DNA of 64,000 nucleotides from Cubamyces lactineus. Lineage: Eukaryota; Basidiomycota; Agaricomycetes; Polyporales; Polyporaceae. The stretch covers positions 992,001 through 1,056,000 of the forward strand of contig JACDTU010000003.1 in the NCBI GenBank assembly GCA_022376465.1. The letters are read 5' to 3'. Positions within the stretch are counted from its first letter, which is position 1. Each line of letters begins with the position of its first letter. The notes under the pieces were generated by a model. The model saw nothing but the letters and a program-made list of their open reading frames with translations, had not been told where the DNA came from and did no database searches. Positions 31,857 to 44,082 of this stretch are shown in pieces. A program made the translations under genes and the position numbers.

Positions 31857-33086
31857 ATTTGCTCGTCGGTATCTCTGTCTCTTCGTCTCCTGCATCCTGC
31901 CGGCTCACGCGTTGTCCGCAGCACGTCGATACCTTGTGTTCTTCTAGTGCACTAGATAGTTATGACAGCGCATGCCGACGCATCGCGCGATGTCCGCGCT
32001 ATGGAGGTCAATGCAGTTCTCAGGACAACCCGCAAATTCGCTCCCAAGAGCTCTCCGTTGACGTCGCGATAAGATAGTATCGCGACATGGGCGGGTAAGC
32101 GTAGGAGGCGACCGGTACCGGGCGTATTCTCAGCCTTAGTTCGCAAGAAGCGCGAGGTGCCGCATGCTCACCTGTGAACCTGTGGATTGTGCTATCATGT
32201 CTGGTGAGTTCCGGGAAGTGCGGTGGTACCGCTGAACATGAAGACGGGTCTTTCGGGAGAGGACACAAACTGCGAGTCGTTCATCGCATCATTTATGCGT
32301 AAATTGCTTGCAGGGGAGGATGAGCGGACCCAGGGCGATTAGACGAGAAGCATCAGACGGAGCCGCAGTTAACGCGACGGAGCGGGTAAAGGCACGAGAT
32401 CGGACGTGAGATCTGCGAAGAGACGGAAGCCCACATGACGTTCGTGGACAGTTGAGACTCGCTGCAACTTGTCTGGCGTGGGCCTTGGAAAGGAACGCTC
32501 TCCTTATGTGCACTCTCGCTTCAGCCCCCGCCATATAAAACGCGGTGCCGTCTGCTCTCCACGACGTTGCCCTCTTCCACCCGTCTACCTACACACTAGC
32601 ATCGACTGCTCAGCACACCTCGCAGACATTCCCGCGCGATCCGGCGGCCGTACTAGTGACATCAGTGTGATCCAACCGTGAGGAGCCCCGTGCCCGCCGG
32701 GAGCGATATCTCAAACAAATTCACCCTCCCAAGCGAAAACGATCGTTCCCCGCTCAGGTTAGCGTCGTGATGCACCCCCTCCTCGGGCCCAGCGTCGCGA
32801 CCATACTCACGAACAAATATCCCTCGCAGGCGTCCCTCGTACCACGACGCATCGCCCCTTCCGCCTCTCTCCTCCCTGTCTCTCGTAGTCCCTCTCTGTG
32901 CGTCGTGCGGATGCGCCCTAGATCATAGCACGCACAGGCAAGCCAGGCGAACGGCCAGTGCGCGGTGCTACCCATAGACGTCGCTCGCAGGAGCCAGCCG
33001 GGTTTCTCTCTAGTAGCATGCGGTACGCCGTGTCGCATCCTCGTGGCGTTTTACACATACTCACTCACGATCGCATGCGCCGGCAG
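31857..33086. promoter_or_regulatory. upstream region of the DUF6533 gene
   Basis: 1.2 kb between RRP7 and the first supported exon of the membrane protein. A good TATA box (TATAAAA, 32534-32540) sits upstream of a C-rich leader, so transcription probably starts near 32565. The missing first coding exon should lie between there and 33086; ATG codons at 32770 and 33019 are candidates, but I could not join either cleanly. Confidence 0.4.
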
Positions 33087-34900
33087 AGCTGTTGCTCTCG
33101 ATCTCTTCCACCTGAATGCTCAGTATTTCGAGGACCTCTTCGTTGTACGGTATGCGCGCCAGATGATCAGTGGTCAGGAGTATGTGCATTTAGCCATATT
33201 GATTTGCAGGTCACTCAGCTTCGCTGGCTATATAATCCTGCTGTATGAATGCATCGCCTCATTCCCCGACGAGGTCAGATTGACTTGCAAACATGCTTCG
33301 ATCCCATCGCTGACATCGTGAACGTAGGTCAAATATATCTGGCCGACCCCCTGGTCGACCGTCAAGACGATATACTTGGCGATTCGCTACGGGAACTTGG
33401 TGCTAATAGGGTTGACAAACGCACAGCTGGCTGGCATCTGGTGGATCCCTTCGCGCACGGTGCGTCGTACGTCAGCCGAAGCCTTCGAGCGCAGTCTCAC
33501 TGACGTCCGCTTTCGATCAGTTCTGCTTCCGTGTCACGCTTGGGCTGTCGTTCATGCAGTTTGCGTCATTCGCATCCGTCCACGGTGAGCGCCGCTGTCT
33601 TCTGCGTGACTGCCTCTCTGGGACTGACACAAGTCCAGTCCTTGTGCTCCTTCGGGCATGGGCAACGTGGGGCAGGAGGAAGAACATGCTGGCGCTGCTG
33701 GTCATCCTCTTCTTCATATACGCGTCCGCAAGCATCGCTTTCCTCGCCTACGGCATCATCGAAGCAGGCTGTACGTATACGTACTCAATCATGCAATATC
33801 GTTTAGCACTCAGCCCTATACAGACGACGCATACCCTCTATCCTCCATCACGCGGACGTGCATTGGGGTCCTACCACGTGAGTTTTGCAGCGCAGCGTCC
33901 GAGTCGTCAACCTGATTGGCCTGCAGCGTTTGCTGTGAGTACTTTGCGAGCAACATTGAATTGACCGACCATATAACATGTGCGCGATTTCGCTCAGTGG
34001 CTATTGTGGGTTCCTAGGTGCGTCAAAGGAGGCTCACTCGTGTTATAAACTCTATGCTTAACCCGTTCCCGTTTAGTCTTCTCCTAGAATGCGCCACTTT
34101 CGCCTTGACGATGGCATCAATACGACAATACAAGGTGCATCGTTGCTTCAGAGAGCAACCCGCCCTCGTACAGATCATATGTCGCGATGGTTAGTGATGT
34201 GATACTATGGATGTCCCACATGCCTGACGTTCAAACAATACAGCGGTTGGGTACTTCTTAGTATGTCATCCTGTCTTGTGGTAGGATGTATGGAACATGT
34301 CATACTGAACGATTGCAGGTCACACTGTTCAGCAACATATTCAATATCCTTGTGTGGTACGTCGGCTGTATCTCATGTGGCGAGGGGCGATGTTACTGAC
34401 AGTGCACGCAGGGCGCAGGATGCGAACGTGAGCATCACCGCTCACAAGCCCCATGAGGTCCTCTACTCACACAGTACCGCAGCGCCCGCTGAACATGCTC
34501 TCGAACTCGTACGTACTGCACTGTTGTCCTTTCATATTCTCTGACCGGTTTTTTACATCGCAGCTTCACGCTGTGCCTCATGAACGTCGCAGCCCAGCGG
34601 CTCGTACTCGACCTGCGCAAAGAGACTGATTTCGACGGGCTCTCGACAACGCGCGTCGGGCGCGAGGTCGAGCGCGCAATCGAGGCTCTCCCGCGTTCAC
34701 GTTCACCGAGTCCAATAGTCTTCGTCGAGGTGGACAGCGCGGTGTACCTGCCTCGAGCAAACGCAGCGTTAGGGAGGAGCTCGTACCTGAACGAGAGCCA
34801 TGCGCCTGTGCCGATGACCTGGAGTTGGGGCGAGGTTGCGCTGGAACTCGCGGCTATGGAGGATACGGTGACCAGTGACGGTAGGACCGTCCAGGTGTGA
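33087..34900 (+). CDS. DUF6533-type seven-helix membrane protein (5' end unresolved)
   Basis: Basidiomycete multi-span protein of unknown function. Fourteen exons are supported from a partial first one; introns start at 33150, 33274, 33460, 33585, 33771, 33878, 33935, 34018, 34190, 34261, 34357, 34428 and 34509 and all phases close. The opening fits DUF6533: QYFEDLFVVRSLSFAGYIILLYECIASFPDEVKYIWPTPWS, with the conserved DEV.xIW at the start of the second helix. Further helices include CFRVTLGLSFMQF, ALLVILFFIYASASIAFLAYG, WLLWVPSLLLECATFALTM and YFLVTLFSNIFNILVW. About 110 soluble residues follow. The exon at 33927-33934 is only 8 nt and three others are 16-20 nt; with it the frame gives CIGVLPPFAWLLWVP. 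The helix count resembles a receptor, but the ligand is unknown. The initiator Met was not found; the first exon may begin at 33087 or at a later acceptor (CTCAG, 33121-33123). Confidence 0.72.
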
Positions 34901-35242
34901 GTTATTACCCTCGATGATGTATTATTAGGGTTTGATTCGGCCACCGCGGGCGACCATACCGTAGAGCATGCGACGTCGCTAAAACATACCTGTATATCTC
35001 TCTAGACGACATCCTACATATACCATGCACACACTCACTTCCAGCTCTCGTACGCTTTCCGCACTCGCATTTCCATCCGTCCAGACTGCCATTGCGTCGT
35101 CGTAATAGCGTCAACTTGGTGATACAGAGATTACACGGCGTCCTCTAGCATCATACATCCAATCTCCGGTAGCGTGGATCATATCATTCCTGTAAGTTAG
35201 CACATCATCGCGGTCCATCCATCTCCTTGGGTCCCGGGCCGT
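34901..35242. other. convergent intergenic gap
   Basis: Tail-to-tail 342 bp between the DUF6533 and WBP2-like genes. Nothing recognisable. Confidence 0.4.
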
Positions 35243-36110
35243 CTAGTCGTCATACCCAGGCGGGTTCTCATCGGGGATATCGCCCGGCGCATAGGGTGTC
35301 GACGCGCCACTGGGTCCAGGGGTGCTATACGCAGCTGCAGATACGCACGCACGCACAAGGTCAGCACCTCTTCTCCTCACACGGCCGCTGAACTGAGAGC
35401 GCGGCGCACTATGAACGGACAGGACTTACGCAGACCCTCTTCCTCTTCCGCAGACTGGCGCTTCATGTAGATCGCGCGCTCGCGCGCCTCGTCGAGCGCG
35501 CACGCGAACTTGTACAGCCCATTGCCGTCGAAGCGCACCTCGACGCGCGTGACGTCCGAGAGGCCGCCGCGCGGCGTCGGCTTCACGTCGAGCGTGAGGT
35601 GGTTGCCCTTGAAGATCGACTGCTCGTACTTGGTGGAGAGGATGTCCGCGAGCGGGACGGCGAAGGACTCGAATGCCGGCGTGTGCTTGTCTGCGGGCGG
35701 GTCGGAGATGAAGATGAGCTGCGATCAGGATCCGGGAGGGCGCGGCGGTGGGTGGTGGGATGTCGTGTAGGCGATTTCATGCCCGTGCGTGTTGGACGGT
35801 GGCGGGATGGTATCGATACAGAGGGATGTGGCGGAAGAGGTCAGTATCCGCACGACCGAGACAACGAGGATCAGAGACGTACTCTGTAGTTGGACAGAGC
35901 CATCGTGCCCTTCTCTGTGATCCCGTCATTGGACTGTTTGGACCCACTTGAACTCGCAGAGGCTGAAGAGCCTGATGGAGATACGCTGGATCCAGGCGGC
36001 GGGATCAAGCTGAACTTGACCCCTTCGTGGATGCCGTAGGGGAAGTTCTCATTGGCGTGGAGAGGACGAGGGAGTCGTTCTTGTGTCAGTGATACTGCGT
36101 TCAGTGCCAT
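35243..36110 (-). CDS. WBP2-like GRAM-domain protein
   Basis: WW-domain-binding-protein-2-like protein, 202 aa in three exons (introns 35719-35882, 164 nt, and 35335-35429). It starts MALNAVSLTQERLPRPL; the GRAM fold follows with a Ser-rich insertion (residues about 42-65), then GTMALSNYRLIFISDPPAD, FAVPLADILSTKYEQ, LDVKPTPRGGLSD and the terminal helix ALDEARERAIYMKRQ. The last exon gives LPAYSTPGPSG and ends in NPPGYDD, a PPxY motif that should bind WW domains such as those of Rsp5/NEDD4 ligases. GRAM domains bind membranes or act as adaptors; coupling a membrane to a WW ligase is inference. Confidence 0.85.
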
Positions 36111-38143
36111 GTTAGCTGCGTGAGGTTGTTGTGGTTTCAGGTAAAGGGCGAGAGGGAGGGTGCTTAGTGAAAGATGGAGGGAGAGATGGCGTCTGCAAGT
36201 ACCGCTTTGCAGCATGCCCATCGAGTCTTCCAGAGCTGGCCCCCCAGTTGTAGATAAGATAACTCTCTTAGATCCCGATCATCTTTGACAAGCCGCGCAC
36301 GAGTGAGTACTAGCGCCCATACACTTGCAATTCACCACATCGACCGCGTTGCTGCTAGCTAGCTCTCTTGGTCTCTCTATACGCCCCGTGGTGTCTATAG
36401 GTCTTGAACTACAAACTTATGGCAACAGATGCTGTACTTGAAGCCCAACTTGAAATAGACCGGCATGCCAGAATGAAACTGGACCTGACTGCTCGGTACC
36501 CCTCGTTTCTCTGCTTCCCTGTCCACCTGGGCCCTATAGAAGAACCATACATCGGCACGCTCGGTGTTCCACCTCGCTATTGACGGTTCCTGCTCTACAA
36601 TCTCTTGACGCTTCCACCAGATCCAAACGTCGGAGAAAAAGGTCATTATGTACAGCGCGAGCGACGGTTTCCTTGTAAGAAGAGTTCGAAGTTTCAACCG
36701 CGTTTGTCAACCTACGTTGCGTAAAGGCGAGTATGACTCAACGCCCATCGACTAGCCTCAGCGGTGCCGTGTTACCCGCTGTCACCATATGACCGCTAGC
36801 CTCACGTACATGTCGTATGACGTGCGCGCTCGAGGGAATGGAGAGCTTTGAGACCTGAGGTAACAATTGATGTTGATGTTGCTCTGGCAGATAGTCGCGA
36901 GCACCTGAGCACGCTTATTGCAGTGCCAAGAGATGCCACGGTGATGTTCACGAGCATCTCAGCCATGTCTTGTTCGAGATGCATGCCCGACCGCAGGCGC
37001 AAGAGCGACCGGAGTGATCTCTGTGAAAGTCTTAACGGTGGCTGTACATGTTGGTTGTACTGATGCGCCACCAGGAGCGGATGGTTGAGAAGCTCTGACA
37101 GCCCGTTGCAAAACGATAGACCGCGGGGGCTCGCCGCGAGCGCGCGTGTCTTGTTTGGCCGCCTGCCTGATATGGTAGGTCTTGGCGCCTGTGTATGCCT
37201 CCCTCGGAGATCGTTAAGACACATCTTCGGTCTGCTGTCGTCGTATAATCGCGGCATTCTATGCACTAATGCCATACTTGAGCGACCGGTAGTCATTGAC
37301 GCTGAATTATGAAGACCCGGGTGTTCAGTGTCAAGCTATCGGTGTCACTTGGAAATAGCAAGTTGTGTCGTGGGATTATGGCTAGTAGTGGTCAGTGCAT
37401 AAGACCAACATTGTGACCGGATTATCCCGTGTTCGCCAGTATATCCTACAAATGCAATAATTCACCCATAGGTCATCCCCTGGGCACACGCAGCAGGCAT
37501 ACAAGGAGGTCTATGACGATGTGCAAGAGGGATGTATTCAGCGCGGCCGTTCCCCAAGAATTGAGCTAGGCGCTTACTTATACCGTATTGGGAAACTGTG
37601 CCAAACAAGGCACGCGCGTGCGCGGCGAGCCCCCGCGGTCTATCGTTTTGCAACGGGCTGGAATCGACGCTAGACTATCGCCGTCATTTACCGTGTTTGT
37701 CACTAACACGAACCTCATCACTGGCCGCCTTGAGACCTAGAGACGACATCCCGAGCCCTCTGGACGCGTCGTAGGCCGCGCTACCTGTTTGTGTTGACAA
37801 TGACAGACGGCCCTGTCCTGCAGAGCGCGGCTATAGGGACAGGTGAACATGGGTGGGAAGAGCGAGGGCATAGAGCGTCCGAGCGTGCCTTGGGATCCAT
37901 GCGTGCCAGCACCCAGGGCTCGTACTAGAACTCCCAGGACCATGAGAGCGTAGAAAGTCCGCAGGACATCAGAGAAGGATTCATTGCGACATCGTTCGCC
38001 CATATCGCCGTTCGTTCCATCAGCCCCGACCGTGCACGCTTCCGAATCAATGGGCTCGTGCCGAAGCTCGCGCCCATAAATACCTAGCGTCCGACGCGCA
38101 AACTCCCCCAGCCCTCTGGTCTTCGCCTGGGCCCTCGACAAGC
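36111..38143. other. 2-kb gene-poor stretch with an inverted repeat
   Basis: The longest gene-free interval of the window. It holds the 60-bp inverted repeat described separately. A minus frame at 36395-36697 (with DVWIWWKRQEIVEQEP) is open but has no start context or splice partner. An ATAAATA element at 38076-38082, about 65 bp before the sedolisin ATG, is a plausible TATA variant. Confidence 0.45.
37100..37659. repeat. 60-bp inverted repeat, arms 57/60 identical
   Basis: Left arm 37100-37159 and right arm 37600-37659 are reverse complements with three mismatches and no gaps, enclosing a 440-bp spacer. Read outward-to-inward, both arms encode nearly the same peptide: PLQNDRPRGLAA, then a variable residue, then AR(V/A)LFG. 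Weaker similarity continues some 30 bp inside the arms (ending GGCGCCT / AGCGCCT). No transposase and no obvious target-site duplication is visible. Confidence 0.75.
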
Positions 38144-40651
38144 ATGCGGACGCTCTCCTTCTGGGTCCCCCTCGCGCTCGCCGTCGTCGTGTCCGCCATC
38201 CCTGCCAAGGACTGCGCGCACAAGGTCAAGGAGAGCATCCCGCCTCCCCGGGGTTGGACCAAGTCGGCTCCTGCCCCCGCAGACCATATCATCGAGCTTC
38301 GCATTGCGCTTCCCCAGCCCAATTTTTCTGAGCTCGAGAGGCACCTCTACGAGGTTAGGTAAGGAGGATGACGCGTTTCTTGCGACGCGTCGAGGCTCAT
38401 AATGTCTGGCTTAGCGACCCGCTTCACGACCGATATGGCCAACACCTTTCCAAAGAGGAGGTCGAATCCCTGATCGCTCCCGAGCCGGAGAGCATTCACC
38501 TCGTCAATGAGTGGCTGGCGGCCCACGGCCTTTACGAAGACAGCCTGTCGCGCTCACCTGCCAATGACTGGGTCTTCATCAAGGTTCCCGTGAGCCTCGC
38601 TGAGGAGATGCTCAAGACGGTGCGTGCATCCGTGCCTTCCGTATACAAGCGAGTACGGAGGGTCTAAACGCGTCTGTTTTCGCAGGAATACCACGTTTGG
38701 ACTCATGATGCCAGCGGGGATGCCGTAGTCCGCACGACTGCGTATAGCATCCCTGAGCACCTCGACAACCACGTCGAGTTGATCCAGCCCACGACCATGT
38801 TCGCGCGCATGAAGAGCCTGAAGACCACTTTCCGCATCAACGACGCTCAGGAGAAGGCTGCTGCCATCCCCGCTGACGCGCCGCCAATCAGCGTCCCGTC
38901 TGCCTCGGGCGGGCATGTCGACGCGAGCTGCAACCAGACGATCACGATCACGTGCTTGCAGCAGCTCTACAACGCGGTCGGCTTTGAGCCTTCAAAGAAG
39001 AACGGCAACAAGATTGGAATCACTGGCTACCTCGAGCAGTTTGCGAACAAGCAAGACTTGCAGTCGTTCTACGCTGACCAGCGCCCTGACGCTCTTGGTT
39101 CCTCTTTCGATACGATCCTCATCAACGGTGAGCGGAAACAGCTTCTACAACTGAGAAATCCATGCTAAATGGGCCGATTCCAGGCGGCTTGAACAACCAA
39201 ACCTTGTCCGAGGCCGGTGCTGAGGCCAACCTTGGTACGTAGTTGAATTGGAAAAGTATATTGGACAGCGGCACTGATGATACGACAGATACGCAGTTTG
39301 CGTATGGTCTGACGTTCCCTACCCCTGGCACTTTCTTCTCCACTGGCGGTCGTCCTCCTTTCAAGCCCGATGATCTCACTACCACGAATACGAACGAGCC
39401 TTACAGCGAGGTGTGCTCGTGTATAGTTCATCTCTCCTGGAGAAGCGCTGACACGACCTGTCACTCGTTAAGTGGCTCGACTTCGTCCTGAAGCAGAAGA
39501 CCCTGCCACAGTCGATTTCCACTAGTTACGCCGATGACGAGCAGACCGGTAATTAGACTCGCATGATGTCGTGCTCTCCGCACGGCTGTTGAACCTTGAC
39601 TGACACTCTATTGCAGTGCCCGTTTCCTTCGCGAAGCGTGTTTGCAACGGATTCGCACAGCTTGGTGCGTTCTGACGCTTATCTCTGTCTCAGAGAAGCC
39701 TCGTATTGACGGTTTGAGTCAAGGTGCTCGTGGCGTGTCTCTGATGTTCAGTTCCGGTGACGGTGGCGTTGGTGATGGCGAAGAAGACCCCGCGCTGCAG
39801 GAGTGCTTCACCAACGACGGTCGCAACGTTACGCGCTTCGTTCCGCTCTTCCCGCCCACCTGCCCCTTGTAAGTGATTTACTCTGATAAAATTGTTGTAG
39901 AACACAGCATTGAGCTCTCCGTAGCGTCACTGCCGTCGGTGGCACCATCCACATCCCAGAGACTGCCGTCTTCTTCTCTGGCGGTGGATTCAGCGACGTT
40001 GTACGTCTTACTCATCGCTGATGCACCACTCCATTCCGTTCTGTCATAACTCACCCTGCGCAGTTCCCTCGTCCCACGTACCAGGAGCTTGCGGTTTCCA
40101 AGTTCTTGAGTAAGCTCGCCCCCGGCACCTACAAGGGTCTCTTCAACCCGAACGGTCGCGTACGTCGCTCCTACCTTTCTACACATGGCTTGTTCATTGA
40201 TGTGATGCTTGTCATCAGGCGGTCCCCGATGTGGCTGCTCAGGCTGACCTCTTCCGCATTTTCCTGTCCGGCGTGCCCGTCTCGATCGGTGGTACCTCCG
40301 CTGCGGCACCGACGTTCACCGGCATCGTCTCCTTGCTCAACTCGGCGCGCCTCTCCAAGGGTCTCCCACCGCTCGGCTTCTTGAACCCGCTCATCTACAC
40401 GATCCAGGCACTTGAACCTTCCGCGTTCAACGACATCACTGTCGGCAACAACCCCGGCTGCGGCACTCCTGGCTTCAATGTGAGTAGTGTCTTTCCGTGA
40501 CTTCGTCGCAATGCGATGGCTAACGTACACATCTTGACGTGCCGTGTAGGCTACGAAAGGCTGGGATCCCGTCACTGGCGTTGGTACCCCCAACTTCGGG
40601 AAGCTCAAGGACATCGTTACGCTCGACCTGCTGCACATCCCGGGTCTTTGA
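38144..40651 (+). CDS. secreted sedolisin (S53 tripeptidyl-peptidase type)
   Basis: Serine-carboxyl peptidase of family S53, 612 aa in twelve exons (introns start at 38359, 38620, 39128, 39235, 39411, 39549, 39665, 39869, 40001, 40160 and 40480). Residues 1-19 form a signal peptide ([20 protein letters not shown]). The activation prodomain spans about 20-200 ([17 protein letters not shown]). The catalytic set is complete: Glu301 and Asp305 in EANLD, the oxyanion Asp in SSGDGGVG, and Ser519 in [10 protein letters not shown]. The calcium-site region [16 protein letters not shown] closes the protein. It acts outside the cell at acid pH to degrade protein, by family. One intron ends in AAG (39723), a weak but frame-required acceptor. 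Many N-glycosylation sequons (NQT, NVT) fit secretion. Confidence 0.9.
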
Positions 40652-41790
40652 GAGCTTGTATTGGCGTTGTTGTGACAGAAGAATGAAAATACATTCTATT
40701 GCATACTAGGAACATCCAAATATAGGTGGGAAGAGCTTGAGTTGAGACAAGCTGTGAGGATGCTGAGCTGAACTTGAACGTGGTCTATATATGCGTAATG
40801 CTTTAAGCACTAAGTCGAACTTTTATTGTCATTGGCAACTGCCACCACTGGCATACCGTGACAAGAAAGCTAGGCATCCAATATCGTCGTGCCGCTAAGA
40901 ACGCACATACCTGTTCGCGTGCGCAGAGTGCGCGCCGCCGATGCCTCCGAGAGTCAGCGTCGTGGATGACTGCCTTCTAGGATGGCGATGCAATTGCGTG
41001 TTGGCATCGCCTGCCAAAGATGTTCCTACAAGGACCAGTATAAGCGAGGTTAGTCTTGGGACAATCATTGTCTGTTTTGTTTTGCTCACCGCCTACAGGA
41101 ACCATGGTGATGCTACACCTCGTCCACACTGACAGCCTTTGGGTCTGCATACACTTTTTACAGTCTACTGAAGCTATGGGGCTATGAGTATAGATCTCCC
41201 ATGCGCACTCTTGCGCTCGTCAGCGCCCGCCGTGGGCGGTCAAGCACATCCTTCCGGGCTCCATCGGCTTCCTCGGCGCACATCACCCGTGCAAGTGCAA
41301 ATTCAATATCGCAGATTCCCTGTGCGCGGTGTCATCGCACGGCTTGCCAGGGCCAAGACAGTAAGCGGGGCGCCTTGAACATTCGACGACTGCAAGTCGG
41401 AGTTACGCTTCCGTGAGTTCAGTAAGTAGTGCTCACCAATATAATACGTTTACGTCGTTCAGCCCGTGCGTAGCCAACGAGTTACCACGTTCGCCGTGTA
41501 TATGGCTTGCAATCTCGCCTGGCACTTCGGCAACCGTCGGTCTTGCATATGCTGTGCATTTGTCCTAATCCCACCCCTGGACACGCTGCCTCGGTGAAGT
41601 GCCGGGCGAAACAGCATCAGGCACGGCGCATCGGTGCAAGGGTCAAGCCCAAGGCCTTCCCTAATGTTCGACGATAGCTTGAGCATGGCCGGCGGGCTTT
41701 GCTGTACGCCCCATCTTCTTCCTGTTCGTCTTACTCTCTCCTGCGGCTCGGTGGTGTCTTTTCTCTTTCCCTTCATATTAAGTTATAGCC
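40652..41790. other. intergenic, sedolisin - membrane protein
   Basis: 1.1 kb with short frames only. A plus frame at 41634-41822 ends in a hydrophobic run (VSFLFPFILSY) and could be part of a signal-peptide exon for the next gene, but I could not splice it in frame. Confidence 0.35.
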
Positions 41791-43113
41791 ATGAGCAAGC
41801 AAGCCCTGAATATCGACGATAACGACACGAATGCGATAGACTACCAGAATCCGAGCTTATGGGACCATCAGCTCGGCCGGCAGAATGTCCAGGGGGGCAC
41901 ATTTACGGAGGGCTTCACGAATGCGGTCGCGAAGTTCACATTCAATGGTGGGTTGCGCAGGCTTCTGGATGATTGCCTTGTGGGACTGATAGAACCATGC
42001 AGGCACGGAAGTTATGGTTTATGGCGTGGCAACTCCTCCGCCTGAGAAGAACAACACATTGCCTCCCTCTGTCACGTTTTCTATTGACGGCGGTTCGAGT
42101 AACCAAGTCAGTAATCCGACAGTCAAGACGTCACAATACTCGTACCCGTTTTACGACTCGAAGTCATTATCTCCAGGAGAACACACGCTTCAGATTCTCG
42201 TCAATAATGGCGATGAGAACTGGCCGTTCATCTTGGATTATATTCAGTACATTCCACTCCCTTCATCTACTGGGTCAGAATCTCAGAGTGTCTCCGGAAC
42301 TTCATCCACCGCAAGTGCTACCGCCCCTGCAGTGGCCGGGAACTCGTCGACGAAGAGCAATCATGTTGGAGCGATTGTTGGGGGCGTGATTGCGGGAGTC
42401 GTAGGGTTGGGAATGCTAGCTTTCGCGATCTGGTTCTACCTCTTCCGTCTCAGGAGGCGAGATGCATACAACCACAATGCCACCAAGAAGGTAGATCTCC
42501 TAGATCATGGTGAGTACTATATGCATCATCAGGAAGAGGAATATTAACCGTGAGATATGCAGAGCCCAAACCACCAGCGCCTTCGATCTTCCCCTCCACC
42601 ACTGCCGCGGACTCTACTTATGTCGGGGAAGATGTGCCATATCGTCAGTCAGGCATTGGCGTAGAATCCATCTATGCGCACAGCATCGGCCCCATGGAAC
42701 CGAGCCGACCATTTTCACCAGAGTTCGGCTCAAGACCAGCTTCTCCTTCGATGCTATTCCGACGACCTGCGACGCCGCCTGCAGTGATACAGAGGCCAGC
42801 GACGCCACCAGCCATAATGCACCGGCCGGCGACGCCACCTGCGATGTTCTATCCTGCGCCGATCGCACTGTATCCACCTGGAAGCACGGTCCCCACCGTT
42901 CCGAGCCCGCTCAGCAGCAAAAGGGGCGAAGCCGACCGTGCATCGACACGCACGGCCGGAGCACCCGCCCTGTTCCATGCGGACTCGGGCATACGTTTCG
43001 CACCACCTCCGCCACCCGCGTCTTCGGCCGAGGTTGCGGAGGACCAGGAGGCGGTGGATACACATTCGGATATCGCTATTTCAGAGGTTCCACCCGAGTA
43101 CACAGAGAGTTGA
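41791..43113 (+). CDS. single-pass membrane protein with beta-sandwich-like ectodomain
   Basis: About 404 aa in three exons (introns 41948-42002 and 42510-42562). The N-terminal 165 residues resemble the Agaricomycete ectodomain in which FTFNGTEVMVYGVATPPP..SIDGGSS..LSPGEHTLQI..NWPFILDYIQYIP form successive strands; carbohydrate binding is often assumed but unproven. A Ser/Thr linker leads to one helix (VGAIVGGVIAGVVGLGMLAFAIWFYLF) and the stop-transfer RLRRRD. The cytosolic tail has three tandem RPATPPA repeats, further Pro-rich SH3-like stretches and a terminal PPEY (EVPPEYTES). The chosen ATG gives no signal peptide, so an upstream exon may be missing. Confidence 0.72.
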
Positions 43114-44082
43114 GGCATTCCTGCCTGTGCGGGCACGTGTTGTACTGGGGGAATCCATGAGGTTGCACGTCGGTCGCTAGTACTATGTATCGTGTATTAC
43201 TTATTCATACGTTCTTCATCATGGTTCTTCTTGGCATTACAACGGCTTGTCTACGCCATGGCTTCACATATGAGTTGGGACTCGAGGCAGATGTGTAGAA
43301 AGAAGTTGACGTGTACAGCAAGTACAGAGTAAGTAGAAGCAAAATCTACCGAGAGCGGCGCAGGACGCGTTGAACGGCGCCTACAGCTATTGATGGCAAC
43401 TGCCCGGAGCTGCTGTGACCCCCAGGCACAACAATGGCACAACCCGCGCGCTGAGCAAAATGCAAAAGTTGTTTGAATATACGTGAACCTGAGAAGATCT
43501 CAGCAGTGGCAGAGGGCGGTACAAGAGACAATCCCCTCGCCTTTTACTAGGGGATTCCGTGTACCACCCTCACTTTAATGCCACATAACGAATTTTTCGG
43601 AACACATGAGCCTTCGGTTCATCGGTCTAAGTCTTTTTTGCCAGCCTTGCTCGCAATGAATCCTTCAACTCTTCCTGACCATTCCACTGGATATCTCAAG
43701 CGAAGCCGAGTTGGCATGGTTCGCTCTTGTACTGTCTGGCCAGGATACTGCATTGCACAGGATAACTATGGAAATCGCGCCGCGCGCCGATTATGAAGCG
43801 AACTCACGGCTGCGCGCATTCTGCTACTGTACTTCCATCTCCTCGCGTAAGGATATCCCGCTAGCACACACCACACTCTAGTCTTCTTGTTATTATCTGT
43901 ACCGCCTGGAAACACGCTGTTACATTCTGGACCAGGCTTGTCTTCCATCTCCGAGTTAGGGCTTGCATGCTCTTTCATTACTACAACGCGGAACGAGGTC
44001 GACACTGCTGCATTCTTTATACCCCACCTGCTGCTGGCAGCCCTCGCTCCCCTAGTCGGCCTTGACGTGTCTCTGACCATCC
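43114..44082. other. intergenic, membrane protein - coiled-coil protein
   Basis: Nearly 1 kb without a credible frame. An inverted repeat CCCCTCGCCTTTTACTAGGGG near 43533-43553 includes an imperfect short stem. No gene is seen. Confidence 0.4.

Noticed and set aside
36395..36697. Possible minus-strand gene containing DVWIWWKRQEIVEQEP
   Set aside because: No splice-consistent upstream or downstream exon, no family signature, and it stands alone in a gene-poor region.
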